Origin: Paragemmobacter ruber
Lineage (GTDB): Bacteria; Pseudomonadota; Alphaproteobacteria; Rhodobacterales; Rhodobacteraceae
Assembly (NCBI RefSeq): GCF_009908315.1
Contig: NZ_JAAATW010000001.1
Location: forward strand, 124,001-188,000
Direction: 5' to 3'
Length of the DNA stretch: 64,000 nucleotides
The number at the start of each line of letters is the position of its first letter. Position 1 is the stretch's first letter. This document shows positions 51,974 to 60,850 of the stretch, piece after piece. The notes under the pieces are model-generated. The model searched no databases and was not told where the DNA came from. It saw nothing but the letters and a program-made list of their open reading frames with translations. The translations under genes and the position numbers were made by a program.

Positions 51974-52846
51974 ATGCAAACCATGATCGGCGTGATCGGC
52001 GGCTCGGGGGTCTATCAGATCGACGGTCTGGAAGGCGCAAGCTGGGTGCGCGTCAAATCCCCATGGGGCAAACCGTCGGATGAGGTGCTGGTCGGCCGCC
52101 TGAACGGCCTGCCGATGGCCTTCCTGCCCCGGCACGGGCGCGGCCATGTCCATGCCCCCTCCGACATCCCCTTCCGCGCCAACATTGACGCGCTGAAACG
52201 GCTGGGCTGCACCGATGTGGTGGCCGTCTCGGCCGTGGGCAGCTTGCGCGAAGATTACCGCCCCGGCGATTTCGTCATCGTGGATCAATATATCGACCGC
52301 ACCTTCGCGCGCCCCAAATCCTTCTTCGGCGCGGGCTGCGTGGCCCATGTGGGCTTTGCCCACCCGACCTGCCCCCGCCTGTCGCAGGCCTGCGCTGCGG
52401 CCGCCCGTCAGGCGGGCGTCACCGTGCATGACGGGGCCACCTACATCGCCATGGAAGGCCCGCAATTCTCCACCCTCGCCGAATCCCGGCTCTACCGGTC
52501 CTGGGGCGCCGACGTGATCGGCATGACCGGCATGCCCGAGGCGAAACTCGCCCGCGAGGCCGAGCTTTGCTATGCCTCCGTCGCCATGGTCACCGATTAC
52601 GATTGCTGGCATCCCGGCCATGATGCGGTGGATGTAGCCGCCGTGATCCGCACCCTTACCGCGAATGCGGGCAATGCACGCGCGCTTGTCGCAGGCCTCC
52701 CCGCCCTCCTTGGCCCCGACCGCTCCCCCTGCCCGCATGGCTGCGACCGCGCGCTCGACACCGCGCTGATGACCGCCCCGGACAAGCGCGATCCCGACCT
52801 TCTCGCCCGGCTCGATGCCGTCGCAGGCCGCGTGCTGCGGGCCTGA
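51974..52846 (+). CDS. mtnP: S-methyl-5'-thioadenosine phosphorylase
   Basis: 290 aa from ATG at 51974, with AAGGAGA upstream. PNP/MTAP family II motifs: IGVIGGSGVYQIDGL, LPRHGRGHVHAPSDIPFRANI, AVSAVGSLRE, YIAMEGPQFSTLAESRLYRSWGADVIGMTGMPEAKLAREAE, and VTDYDCWH. It splits methylthioadenosine into adenine and methylthioribose-1-phosphate. The apt gene ~1.2 kb downstream would recapture the adenine. Confidence 0.95.
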   Translation: MQTMIGVIGGSGVYQIDGLEGASWVRVKSPWGKPSDEVLVGRLNGLPMAFLPRHGRGHVHAPSDIPFRANIDALKRLGCTDVVAVSAVGSLREDYRPGDFVIVDQYIDRTFARPKSFFGAGCVAHVGFAHPTCPRLSQACAAAARQAGVTVHDGATYIAMEGPQFSTLAESRLYRSWGADVIGMTGMPEAKLAREAELCYASVAMVTDYDCWHPGHDAVDVAAVIRTLTANAGNARALVAGLPALLGPDRSPCPHGCDRALDTALMTAPDKRDPDLLARLDAVAGRVLRA

Positions 52847-52941
52847 CCGCACGCCGCCTTAAGGCTTCGCCAACCGCGCCCGCGCTTCCCTGCCGGTCAC
52901 CGGGTCCGCTCCGGCCCCGGTCAGCCGAGGAGCGCGCGACC

Positions 52942-53751
52942 ATGCACCCCACCCATATCTGCTTCCTGCAAACCCGCCTCGCCGGGATGGGCCTCTATAC
53001 AGGTGCCATCGACGGGCTGCGCGGCCCCCTCACCGATATGGCCAGCCGCCGCGCCCTGTCCCGGCTGGGCCATCCCCTGCCGCAGGGCTGGGCGATCTGG
53101 CCGGGCTATCGCCATGCCGCCGCCGCGCTTCAGGTCATGGCGCGACAGGCAGGCTTCGACCCCGGCCCTGTCGACGGCCACTGGGGCCTGCGCACGCTGC
53201 AAGCCGTCAACGCCCTGATCGACAGCACGGAAGAAGACCGCCCCGATCCCCCCGTCACCCCGCATCGCTGGCCCAGCGAAGGTGACGTCCCCGCCTTTTA
53301 CGGCCCCCATGGCACGCCAGAGGGCGCCCGCCCGCCGCTGGTCCAGGTGCCGACGCCGTGGCTCTTCCGCATCGCGTGGGATCTGTCACAGACCCGCCGC
53401 TTCCTCTGGGCACATGAAAAGACCGCCGCCAGCGTGACGCGCATCCTCTCCCGTATCCATCACCACTACGGCGCGGCCCGGATCCATGACCTGCGGCTCG
53501 ACATCTTCTCGGGGGATTACGCCCCCCGCCTCATGCGCGGCAGCCGAACCCGCTGGTCCATGCATGCCTGGGGCATCGCCTATGACTTCGACGATACCGA
53601 AAACCGCCTGCACTGGGGGGCCGACCGCGCCCGCCTCGCCCGCCCCGACTACCGCCCCTTCTGGGAGATATGGGAAGCCGAAGGCTGGGTCTCCCTCGGC
53701 CGGACCCAGGACCGCGACTGGATGCATGTGCAGGCCGCCCACCTTGATTGA
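52942..53751 (+). CDS. M15-type peptidase with N-terminal peptidoglycan-binding repeats
   Basis: 269 aa with GAGGAG upstream. The N-terminal ~95 residues hold two peptidoglycan-binding-like repeats (FLQTRLAGMGLYTGAIDGLRG and QAGFDPGPVDGHWGLRTLQAV). The C-terminal ~150 residues match D-alanyl-D-alanine carboxypeptidase/endopeptidase M15 proteins: SRTRWSMHAWGIAYDFD supplies His and Asp zinc ligands, and DWMHVQAAH the last His. There is no obvious signal peptide, as in phage endolysin-type members, so export or a prophage origin is possible. No other phage genes flank it. Confidence 0.82.
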   Translation: MHPTHICFLQTRLAGMGLYTGAIDGLRGPLTDMASRRALSRLGHPLPQGWAIWPGYRHAAAALQVMARQAGFDPGPVDGHWGLRTLQAVNALIDSTEEDRPDPPVTPHRWPSEGDVPAFYGPHGTPEGARPPLVQVPTPWLFRIAWDLSQTRRFLWAHEKTAASVTRILSRIHHHYGAARIHDLRLDIFSGDYAPRLMRGSRTRWSMHAWGIAYDFDDTENRLHWGADRARLARPDYRPFWEIWEAEGWVSLGRTQDRDWMHVQAAHLD

Positions 53752-54044
53752 CGCGCCATTCCCCTCCCCCGGCACGGGGAAGGGTCAGGGAGGGGGTATC
53801 CCCGCCACAAGACCCGCGCCACATCCCGGCTGTGCAACCACGCACCCTTGACCACGCCACCGCCCGCTTCTCTGCCCGATTTTGTATGCACACTGTATGC
53901 ACAGCCGTCTGCACCAGTTGCGGCACATCCGGCACACCCCCGCCCCCCGCCAAAACCCCATCGGAATAAGGGCTTACCCCCTCGACGCCCCCCGCCCCGC
54001 CCGCTAGACCAGAGCCAAACATCACACCCGCAGGGCCACAGAAC

Positions 54045-54578
54045 ATGCGCAAGACCGTCAAGGACTACATCCGCACCATCGTGGACTTCCCCCATGAAGG
54101 CATCCTCTTTCGTGACGTGACCACCCTCTTCGCCGATCCGCGCGGCTTTCGGATGTGCGTGGACCAGCTTCTCGCCCCCTATGCGGGCCTGCGCATCGAC
54201 AAGGTCGCGGGATTGGAGGCGCGGGGTTTCATCCTCGGCGGCGCGGTCGCGCATCAGCTTTCCACCGGCTTCATTCCGATCCGCAAGAAGGGCAAGCTGC
54301 CGGGGGCAACGATCAGCCAAAGCTACACCCTCGAATATGGCGAGGCGGTGGTCGAGGTGCATGACGATGCCATGCAGCCCGGCGAAAAGGTGCTGCTCGT
54401 CGATGACCTGCTCGCCACCGGCGGCACGGCCGAGGCAGGCATCCGCCTGATCGAACGGCTTGGCGCGCAGGTCGTGGGATGCGCCTTCGTCGTGGACCTG
54501 CCCGATCTGGGCGGCCGCAAGCGGCTCGAAGCGATGGGGATGGAGGTGCACGCCCTCTGCGCTTTCGAAGGCCTGTGA
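54045..54578 (+). CDS. apt: Adenine phosphoribosyltransferase
   Basis: 177 aa, usual length. Motifs: [19 protein letters not shown], the hood-like [18 protein letters not shown], and PRPP-binding [16 protein letters not shown] (~residues 122-137). It converts adenine and PRPP to AMP. It lies in the same direction as mtnP, which produces adenine. The 293-bp leader contains a GC-rich dyad (~53760-53800) and a tandem 10-bp repeat TGTATGCACA at 53883 and 53894. A strong terminator follows. Confidence 0.96.
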   Translation: MRKTVKDYIRTIVDFPHEGILFRDVTTLFADPRGFRMCVDQLLAPYAGLRIDKVAGLEARGFILGGAVAHQLSTGFIPIRKKGKLPGATISQSYTLEYGEAVVEVHDDAMQPGEKVLLVDDLLATGGTAEAGIRLIERLGAQVVGCAFVVDLPDLGGRKRLEAMGMEVHALCAFEGL

Positions 54579-54698
54579 CCGTGCCAATCTGGCCCCGGTC
54601 TGGCGCTAACCCTTTCTTAACCTTCGGCCCCTATACCTGATTCCGTCGCGGTCAAAGCTGCCGCGGCGCTGCTTGCAAAGACCACACACCCCAACCCA

Positions 54699-54728
54699 CC
54701 CCGCCGGTTCACCCCGGCGGGGTTCTTT
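54699..54728 (+). terminator. Rho-independent terminator between apt and chrA
   Basis: 9-bp stem CCCCGCCGG / CCGGCGGGG (54699-54707, 54714-54722) with a 6-nt loop, followed by TTCTTT. It separates the apt transcript from chrA. Confidence 0.85.
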
Positions 54729-54767
54729 GTAATTGTCCTGTTACCCTCGGCGCGCTAGGTGCGCTCC

Positions 54768-56045
54768 ATGACACCGCTTTCACACCTGTTCCGCACCTTC
54801 GGCCATATCGGCCTCATGTCCTTCGGCGGCCCCGCCGCCCAGATCGCGCTGATGCATCGCGTTCTGGTCGATGAACGCAAATGGCTGACGGAAAAGGAAT
54901 ATCTCTCCGCCCTCTCCTTCTGCATGCTCCTGCCGGGGCCCGAGGCGATGCAACTTGCCACCTGGTCCGGCTGGCGCCTGCACGGCACGCTCGGCGGCCT
55001 GATCGCGGGGGGGCTTTTCGTCCTGCCCGGGGCCTTGGTGGTGCTGGCCCTCTCCGCCCTCTATGCGGCCTTCGGCAATGTGCCCCTGATGCAGGCCCTG
55101 TTCATGGGCATCCAAGCCGCCGTCGCGGTGATCGTGATCGAGGCGCTGCTCCGCGTCTCGAAACGCGCGCTCAAGGGACGCGCCGCCTATGTCGTTGCGG
55201 TGCTCGCCTTCCTCGCGCTCTTCCTCGCCAATGCACCCTTCCCGCTGGTGATCCTTGCGGCAGGCATCTGGGGCTGGTTCGCCGCCCGCAACACGCCCGC
55301 CTCCGGGGATCCCCTCCCCGATGCCCCCCGCGCCGCCGCCACCGCCCGGACCTTCACGCTCTGGCTCGCGATCTGGCTCGTGCCGATCGGCGCGCTCTGG
55401 CTGGTCGAAGGCGGCCTTCTGGCCGAGATCGGCCTCTTCTTCTCGCAACTGGCCATCCTCACCTTCGGCGGTGCCTATGCGGTGCTCGCCTGGATGGCGC
55501 AGGCGGTGGTCGAAGACAAAGGCTGGCTCACGCTGCGCCAGATGATGGATGGGCTGGGTCTGGCCGAAACCACCCCCGGCCCGCTGATCCTTGTGACCGA
55601 ATTCGTGGCCTTCCTTGCAGGCTTCCGGCAGGGCGGCTGGCTCACCGGCCTTGCCGCTGCGGCCATAACCCTCTGGGCCACCTTCATCCCCAGCTTCATG
55701 ATGATCTTCGCCGGGGCCCCTTGGATCGCCCGCATCACCGCCGACCCGCGCCTCTCCGGCGCGCTTTCCGGCATCATGGCCGCCGTGGTGGGCGTGATCG
55801 CCAACCTGTCGATCTGGTTCGCCGCCCATGTCTTCTTCGCCAGCGTCGGGCGCAGCGATTTCGGCCCGCTCAGCCTGCTCACCCCCGACCCCAGCAGTTT
55901 CCGGCCCGCCATGGCCGCGCTGGCCCTGATCGCAGGCTGGCTGCTCCTGCGCCGCCACATGCCCCTGCCGCTCGTCCTCGCGCTTGCCGCGCTTGGCGGC
56001 CTCGGATTGCAGGCGGCGGGCCTCCTTCAACCGTTGGCCTCCTGA
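54768..56045 (+). CDS. chrA: Chromate transporter-type (CHR family) membrane protein
   Basis: 425 aa from ATG at 54768; a GTG nine bases earlier is possible. It is a two-domain (long-chain) CHR protein: FGHIGLMSFGGPAAQIALMH near residue 11 and the mirrored FSQLAILTFGGAYAVLAWM near residue 228; each half also has the CHR segment LPGPEAMQLATW or ETTPGPLILVTEF. Eleven or so helices. CHR proteins export chromate, but many homologues have no proven substrate. Monocistronic between terminator-bounded neighbours. Confidence 0.88.
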   Translation: MTPLSHLFRTFGHIGLMSFGGPAAQIALMHRVLVDERKWLTEKEYLSALSFCMLLPGPEAMQLATWSGWRLHGTLGGLIAGGLFVLPGALVVLALSALYAAFGNVPLMQALFMGIQAAVAVIVIEALLRVSKRALKGRAAYVVAVLAFLALFLANAPFPLVILAAGIWGWFAARNTPASGDPLPDAPRAAATARTFTLWLAIWLVPIGALWLVEGGLLAEIGLFFSQLAILTFGGAYAVLAWMAQAVVEDKGWLTLRQMMDGLGLAETTPGPLILVTEFVAFLAGFRQGGWLTGLAAAAITLWATFIPSFMMIFAGAPWIARITADPRLSGALSGIMAAVVGVIANLSIWFAAHVFFASVGRSDFGPLSLLTPDPSSFRPAMAALALIAGWLLLRRHMPLPLVLALAALGGLGLQAAGLLQPLAS

Positions 56046-56132
56046 CGCAATCCGCGCGCTTCCCGGATCGGCCCCCTTTCCTTTGGGGCCGAATCCCCCG
56101 TAAATGAACACAACCACCGGAAAGGACAGCAC

Positions 56133-56591
56133 ATGGCCCGCTCCATCGACTATGGCAATCTGATGCACCGGGCGATGCGCGGACTGATCCAGACCGTCCT
56201 GCAGGATGTGGCCCGCGACGGCCTTCCCGGCGCGCACCACTTCTTCATCACCTTCGACACCACCCATCCCGGCGTCGCCATCGCCGATTGGCTGCGCGCC
56301 CGCTACCCGGTCGAGATGACGGTGGTCATCCAGCACTGGTTCGAAAACCTGACCGTCACCGATGACGGCTTCTCCGTCACCCTCAATTTCGGCAACCAGC
56401 CCGAACCGCTGGTGATCCCCTTCGACGCGGTCCGCACCTTCGTGGACCCGTCAGTAGAGTTCGGCCTGCGGTTCGAAACCCATGAGGATGACGAAGACAC
56501 CGAAGACGAGGGCGACGATGACGGCGACGATGACCCGCCGCCCCATCAGGACGCCCAGATCGTCAGCCTCGACAAGTTCCGCAAGCACTGA
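56133..56591 (+). CDS. sspB: ClpXP adaptor SspB, alphaproteobacterial type
   Basis: 152 aa. The N-terminal SspB fold binds ssrA tags ([33 protein letters not shown], then a [10 protein letters not shown] core). It is followed by an acidic linker (~residues 115-138, [12 protein letters not shown]) and a short C-terminal ClpX-docking motif ([11 protein letters not shown]). It delivers ssrA-tagged proteins to ClpXP. Divergent SspB of this length is typical of alphaproteobacteria. Confidence 0.92.
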   Translation: MARSIDYGNLMHRAMRGLIQTVLQDVARDGLPGAHHFFITFDTTHPGVAIADWLRARYPVEMTVVIQHWFENLTVTDDGFSVTLNFGNQPEPLVIPFDAVRTFVDPSVEFGLRFETHEDDEDTEDEGDDDGDDDPPPHQDAQIVSLDKFRKH

Positions 56592-56695
56592 GCGCCCCGA
56601 ACCGCGCGGCAAAGGCGCTGTATGCGACGGTATGCCAATTGATTTCAACGCCCCCGCCCGCTAAGGGCAGATCAGCGAAATCAGGAGGCTTGCCC

Positions 56696-58090
56696 ATGTC
56701 CGCCACCCGCACCGAGACCGACAGCTTTGGCCCGCTCGAGGTTCCCGCCGACAAGTACTGGGGCGCACAGACCCAGCGCTCGATCATCAACTTCCCCATC
56801 GGCTGGGAACGCCAGCCCGTGGCCATCATCCGCGCGCTGGGGGTGATCAAGAAGGCCTGCGCTCTGGTCAATATCGACCAGGGCGACATCGCCCCCGAAC
56901 TGGGGCAGGCCATCGCCGCGGCGGCGCAAGAGGTGATCGACGGCAAGTTCGACGACAACTTCCCGCTGGTGGTCTGGCAGACGGGATCCGGCACCCAGTC
57001 CAACATGAACGCCAACGAGGTCATCTCGAACCGCGCCATCGAAATGCTGGGCGGCGTGATGGGATCGAAAAAGCCCGTCCACCCGAATGACCATGTGAAC
57101 ATGGGGCAGTCGTCGAACGACACCTTCCCCACCGCCATGCATGTGGCCATCGGCATGATGGCGCGCGATGTGCTCTTGCCGGGGCTGGAGAAACTGTCCG
57201 CCGCGCTCTGGGCAAAGTCCCATGAATTCAAGGACATCATCAAGATCGGCCGCACCCATACGCAGGACGCGACACCCCTGACGCTGGGCCAGGAATTCTC
57301 GGGCTATGCCACGCAGGTGGACAAGGGCATCGCGCGGGTGAAATCCTGCCTGCCCGACATCTACGAACTGGCCCAAGGCGGTACCGCCGTCGGTACCGGC
57401 CTGAACACCCGTGTGGGTTGGGATACCCGCGTGGCCGCCCGGATCGCCGAAATCACCGGCCTGCCCTTCGTCACCGCGCCCAACAAGTTCGAGGCGCTCG
57501 CCGCCCATGACGCGATGGTGATGTTCTCCGGCGCGCTGAAAACGGTCGCGGCGGCGCTGTTCAAGATCGCCAATGACCTGCGCCTTCTGGGCTCCGGCCC
57601 CCGCTCGGGTCTGGGCGAGTTGATCCTTCCCGAAAACGAACCGGGCTCGTCCATCATGCCCGGCAAGGTGAACCCGACCCAGGCCGAGGCGCTGACCATG
57701 GTCTGCGCCCATGTCATGGGCAATGACGCGGCGGTGGGCTTTGCCGGCAGCCAGGGGCATTTCGAACTCAACGTCTACAACCCGATGATGTCCTATAACG
57801 TGCTGCAATCCATGCAGCTTCTGGGCGATGCGGCGGGGTCCTTCACCGACAACATGGTGGTAGGCACACAGGCCAATGTGGCGCGGATCGACAAGCTGAT
57901 GAAGGAATCGCTGATGCTCGTCACGGCACTGGCACCCACCATCGGCTATGACAACGCAACCAAGGTCGCCAAGACCGCCCACAAGAACGGCACGACCCTG
58001 AAGGAAGAGGCGATCGCCTTGGGCTTCGTGGACGAAGAAACCTTCGACCGTGTGGTGCGGCCCGAAGACATGATCGGGCCGAAAGGCTGA
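56696..58090 (+). CDS. fumC: Class II fumarate hydratase
   Basis: 464 aa from ATG at 56696, with AGGAGG upstream. The family signature [11 protein letters not shown] is at residues 317-327, with the active-site Ser318 loop; [21 protein letters not shown] and [14 protein letters not shown] are also intact. Iron-independent fumarase of the TCA cycle (fumarate to malate). DUF4169 follows after 3 bp and is probably co-transcribed. The upstream gap contains GTATGC repeats of unknown meaning. Confidence 0.97.
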   Translation: MSATRTETDSFGPLEVPADKYWGAQTQRSIINFPIGWERQPVAIIRALGVIKKACALVNIDQGDIAPELGQAIAAAAQEVIDGKFDDNFPLVVWQTGSGTQSNMNANEVISNRAIEMLGGVMGSKKPVHPNDHVNMGQSSNDTFPTAMHVAIGMMARDVLLPGLEKLSAALWAKSHEFKDIIKIGRTHTQDATPLTLGQEFSGYATQVDKGIARVKSCLPDIYELAQGGTAVGTGLNTRVGWDTRVAARIAEITGLPFVTAPNKFEALAAHDAMVMFSGALKTVAAALFKIANDLRLLGSGPRSGLGELILPENEPGSSIMPGKVNPTQAEALTMVCAHVMGNDAAVGFAGSQGHFELNVYNPMMSYNVLQSMQLLGDAAGSFTDNMVVGTQANVARIDKLMKESLMLVTALAPTIGYDNATKVAKTAHKNGTTLKEEAIALGFVDEETFDRVVRPEDMIGPKG

Positions 58091-58093
58091 CCC

Positions 58094-58276
58094 ATGGCCG
58101 AAATCGTCAACCTGCGCGCAAAACGGAAAGAGGCGGCCCGCAAGGCCGCCCGCGCCAAGGGAGATGAGAACGCCGCAAAGTTCGGCCGGACCAAGGCCGA
58201 ACGCGACGTGCAGAAAGCCCGCCTAGACAAGGCGCGGACCAACCTCGACGGCCATCATCGCGAGACAGAAAGTTGA
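58094..58276 (+). CDS. DUF4169-family small basic protein
   Basis: 60 aa. MAEIVNLRAKRKEAARKAARAKGDENAAKFGRTKAER is the family signature; very rich in Lys, Arg and Ala, probably one long helix. Function unknown. It starts 3 bp after fumC. In related genomes I recall it next to a ribbon-helix-helix protein, and here such a gene lies ~660 bp downstream, separated by an unrelated secreted-protein gene. Confidence 0.85.
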   Translation: MAEIVNLRAKRKEAARKAARAKGDENAAKFGRTKAERDVQKARLDKARTNLDGHHRETES

Positions 58277-58304
58277 AACTCCTTGGGCGATGCGCCTCAT
58301 GATG

Positions 58305-58339
58305 CTACCATCAATTAATTTTATGCAAATTAATGGTAG
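58305..58339. promoter_or_regulatory. Nested dyad upstream of a secreted orphan gene
   Basis: CTACCAT (58305-58311) and ATGGTAG (58333-58339) enclose TAATTT...AAATTA arms, ending 3 bp before the ATG at 58343. TCATGA also flanks both sides (58297 and 58341). The AT-rich structure in GC-rich DNA could be an operator or an mRNA leader stem over the ribosome site. Confidence 0.55.
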
Positions 58340-58342
58340 ATC

Positions 58343-58891
58343 ATGATCCGCACCGCCGCTCTCGCCGCGCTTGTTTCACTCTTCCTTCCCCATCCGACGC
58401 GCGCGGAGAACATCGGAATAGACTTCCGCACGATGCCAGTCGGCTGCAGTTGGACGGTCCGCTATTCCAACGGCAATCTCTGGATCCATACGTTTAAGGG
58501 GCGCAAGGGTGGTGCCTACGTCACGGAAGTGCGCGAGGATACCACCACGGGCCCCCTGGTTTCGCGGATCCGCTACAATAAGCGGGGCTGGATGACCGAG
58601 CGTGTCTGGGCCGATGGCAAATGGGAACGCTTTTCTCCCTATAGCTGCTTCGGTGAGTTGGGAAAGTGCAGCTCCACCTACACCAATGCCGACGGCGTGC
58701 GCTTGGAGATGGTGAACACGACCACGAAAGCAGGAAACACCTACACGGTCGAAGGCCGTGTCAAAGACGGCGACGTTTATCCGACCGAGTATTTTACCCT
58801 TGGGCCGTTCAACGTGACTACAATGAACAAATCCTCCAACTACTGGGCCGAGACAAAGAATTTCTATAACTGCGGTCTCGGATCGTCCTGA
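58343..58891 (+). CDS. Secreted protein of unknown function
   Basis: 182 aa. Signal peptide residues 1-21 (AALVSLFLPHPTRA). The mature part is beta-rich with aromatic and charged residues and paired Cys (C35, C103, C109 and C178 by count), suggesting disulfides. No domain is recognised. A WTVRYSNGNLWIHTFKGRKGG start and YTVEGRVKDGDVYPTEYFTLG repeat-like strands are notable. Codon use is a little less GC-rich than in its neighbours, and it separates the DUF4169 and ribbon-helix-helix genes, which suggests later insertion. The leader holds a large dyad. Confidence 0.75.
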   Translation: MIRTAALAALVSLFLPHPTRAENIGIDFRTMPVGCSWTVRYSNGNLWIHTFKGRKGGAYVTEVREDTTTGPLVSRIRYNKRGWMTERVWADGKWERFSPYSCFGELGKCSSTYTNADGVRLEMVNTTTKAGNTYTVEGRVKDGDVYPTEYFTLGPFNVTTMNKSSNYWAETKNFYNCGLGSS

Positions 58892-58933
58892 CGCAGGGTT
58901 TCGCGGGACTGTGCTTTGCAATAGCTTGATCCC

Positions 58934-59149
58934 ATGACCGCCCGCCCCGCCAAACACTCCCTTACCCTGCGCGGCCACCGCACCAGCGTCAGCCTTGAAG
59001 AGGAATTCTGGCAAGCCTTCCGCGCCATCGCCACCGAACGGGGCCTGACGCTGAACCAGTTGGCGGTGGAGGTGGACGAGGCGCGCGACGGCGATGTGGG
59101 CCTTGCCTCCGCGATCCGCGTCTTCGTGCTGCGGCGCTATCGCAGTTAA
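58934..59149 (+). CDS. Ribbon-helix-helix domain protein
   Basis: 71 aa. A short ribbon (HSLTLRGHRTSVSLEEEFW) and helix-helix (AFRAIATERGLTLNQLAVEVDEAR) match the RHH family found beside fumC/DUF4169 in this group; the tail LASAIRVFVLRRYR is conserved in it. It is a probable DNA-binding or membrane-associated small regulator. Its target is unknown. Confidence 0.82.
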   Translation: MTARPAKHSLTLRGHRTSVSLEEEFWQAFRAIATERGLTLNQLAVEVDEARDGDVGLASAIRVFVLRRYRS

Positions 59150-59183
59150 CCGGGTGTTTACCGACTCGATGCAAGCTGGCGGG

Positions 59184-59414
59184 ATGAGCACGGTTCCCAT
59201 CCCCATCACCCCGGACCGCTGGATCATCCAGCTTTTCAGCGCGAAATCCGTCGCAGAAGGCGGCATCATTCGGCGGAAGGTGGAAGATGTGGAGCGTCTA
59301 GTGGGGCGTCGTCGCTTTCTGACCGAAGTAAACCGGCGTTGGTTTCACGTCGTGGAAAATGCCGGTCAGTTCATCATCTTCTGCAATCAGGACCCGGTGA
59401 CGGTCCTGCTCTGA
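59184..59414 (+). CDS. Small conserved protein of unknown function
   Basis: 76 aa from ATG at 59184; an ATG at 59169 is an alternative. The sequence begins MSTVPIPITPDRWIIQLFSAKS, then GGIIRRKVEDVERLVGRRRF, and ends VVENAGQFIIFCNQDP. I recall similar short proteins annotated, doubtfully, as phosphoribosylanthranilate isomerase in Rhodobacterales; at this size an enzyme is very unlikely. The stop is one base before the double-palindrome repeat copy C. Confidence 0.65.
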   Translation: MSTVPIPITPDRWIIQLFSAKSVAEGGIIRRKVEDVERLVGRRRFLTEVNRRWFHVVENAGQFIIFCNQDPVTVLL

Positions 59415-59415
59415 T

Positions 59416-59463
59416 CCAAATTTCTTCGAAGAAACTTGCAAAGAATTTTTCGAAAAATTTTGG
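59416..59463. repeat. Double AT-rich palindrome repeat, copy C
   Basis: First dyad CAAATTTCTTCGAAGAAACTTG with one mismatched pair, second centred on TTTTTCGAAAAA, bounded by CC and GG. It starts at the stop codon of the upstream small gene and is followed by a GGCGAGA / TCTCGCC hairpin at 59463-59482. Convergent with the P450 gene. Confidence 0.82.
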
Positions 59464-59500
59464 GCGAGAACAAGCTCTCGCCATCCCCGAAGGACGGATG

Positions 59501-60850
59501 TCAGATTTCGCCTCCACGCCGCGTCACCCGCAGCCAGATCCCATCCTTCGCCCGCACCGTCAGATGCGCCACCGGCACGGGCACCCGCCCCTCCACCACC
59601 TCGAAGCGAAAGGCCCGGGCCAGCATCGCCAGCAGCAGCACCCCCTCCGCCATGGCAAAACCCGCCCCGGTGCAGACCCGCGGCCCTGCCGAAAAGGGCA
59701 GCCAGCCATCCCGCGCCGCCGCCTTCGTCTCCTCCCGCCCCCAGCGGGAGGGGTCAAAGCCATCGGGATCGGACCAGATCCGCTCATGCCGACCCAGATG
59801 CCAGGGCGACAGCACCACCTGCGCCCCGGGCTTCACTGCCCGCCCCCGAAACGCCTCGGGGCAGGTCGTCTCGCGCACCATCATCGGCACGGGCGGAAAC
59901 AGGCGCAGCGTCTCGCGGAACACATCCCGCGTCAGCCGCAGCCGCGACAGGGCAGAAAACTCCGGCACCATCCCTGCCGCCTCCGCCGCCACCGCCTCCT
60001 GCACCTCGGGATGCGCCGCCAAGAGCCACAGCGCCCAGCCCAAGGCGCTCGCGCTCGTTTCATGCCCCGCAAGAAAGAAGATGGCGACCTGATCCACCAT
60101 CTCCTCCGTCCCGAACCGCTCTCCCGTCACCGGGTCTGCCGTCACCATGATTTTGGTCGCCAGATCATCGGGCGCCGTCCCAGCCGCGATCTCTGCCGCC
60201 CGCCGCGCCGTCATCGCGGTGATCAACGCCCTGATTTCTGCCGCCGCCGCGCGCGTGCCGCGCCGGAACCCGCGCGGCAACCAGCGCGGCAGGGGAACAA
60301 AGGCCGCCAGATTCAGGATGGGCTGCCTGCGCTGATAGGCGCGGAAGGCATGGAACACCGCCGCCGCATCCCTATCCTCGATCGGGACGGAAAACAGCGT
60401 GCGAAAGATCACATCCGCCGCCGCATGGCTGGCGAATTCCTCCACCTCCACCACGCCCTCGGACAGCCGCGCCACGGCCGCCTGGGCCGCCGCCCACATG
60501 GCGGGAAAGGTGTCGCGCAGCCGCCCCCCTTCGAAGGCCGGATCGATGATCCGCCGCTGCCGCTTCCACATCTCGCCATTGGTGACAAAGACCGACTGCC
60601 CCAGCAGCGGCGCCAGCCCCTCGCGGATCCGATCGGATTTCGGGAAATCGTCGGGCCGCTCCTGCAGCACAAGCCGCACCAGCACAGGGTCATTGCACAT
60701 GTAGCTGCGGAAGAAGGGCGTGCGGAACTCCGCCATCCAGGCGCGATAAAGCCGCGCCGGCTGGGCCGACAGGATATCCGCCCGGAACAGCCGCAGATAG
60801 CGCCACCACGAAACACGCTCGGGCCTCGGCTTGGGCTTCGGCACCTTCAT
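59501..60850 (-). CDS. Cytochrome P450
   Basis: 449 aa. Haem-binding FSAGPRVCTG with Cys393; I-helix oxygen motif AGHETSAS; K-helix ExxR in ETLRL followed by FPPVPMMVRET; WGREETKAA and PFSAGPRVC are typical of the CYP4/CYP102-like bacterial class. No membrane anchor is present; it is soluble, so it depends on separate redox partners, which are not in the window. The substrate is unknown. Its ATG overlaps the stop of the upstream hydrolase-like gene by 4 bp. Confidence 0.93.
   Translation of the reverse strand: MKVPKPKPRPERVSWWRYLRLFRADILSAQPARLYRAWMAEFRTPFFRSYMCNDPVLVRLVLQERPDDFPKSDRIREGLAPLLGQSVFVTNGEMWKRQRRIIDPAFEGGRLRDTFPAMWAAAQAAVARLSEGVVEVEEFASHAAADVIFRTLFSVPIEDRDAAAVFHAFRAYQRRQPILNLAAFVPLPRWLPRGFRRGTRAAAAEIRALITAMTARRAAEIAAGTAPDDLATKIMVTADPVTGERFGTEEMVDQVAIFFLAGHETSASALGWALWLLAAHPEVQEAVAAEAAGMVPEFSALSRLRLTRDVFRETLRLFPPVPMMVRETTCPEAFRGRAVKPGAQVVLSPWHLGRHERIWSDPDGFDPSRWGREETKAAARDGWLPFSAGPRVCTGAGFAMAEGVLLLAMLARAFRFEVVEGRVPVPVAHLTVRAKDGIWLRVTRRGGEI

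Noticed and set aside
54780-56336. 518-codon minus-strand frame opposite chrA
   Set aside because: Gly/Glu/His-rich translation typical of a shadow frame.
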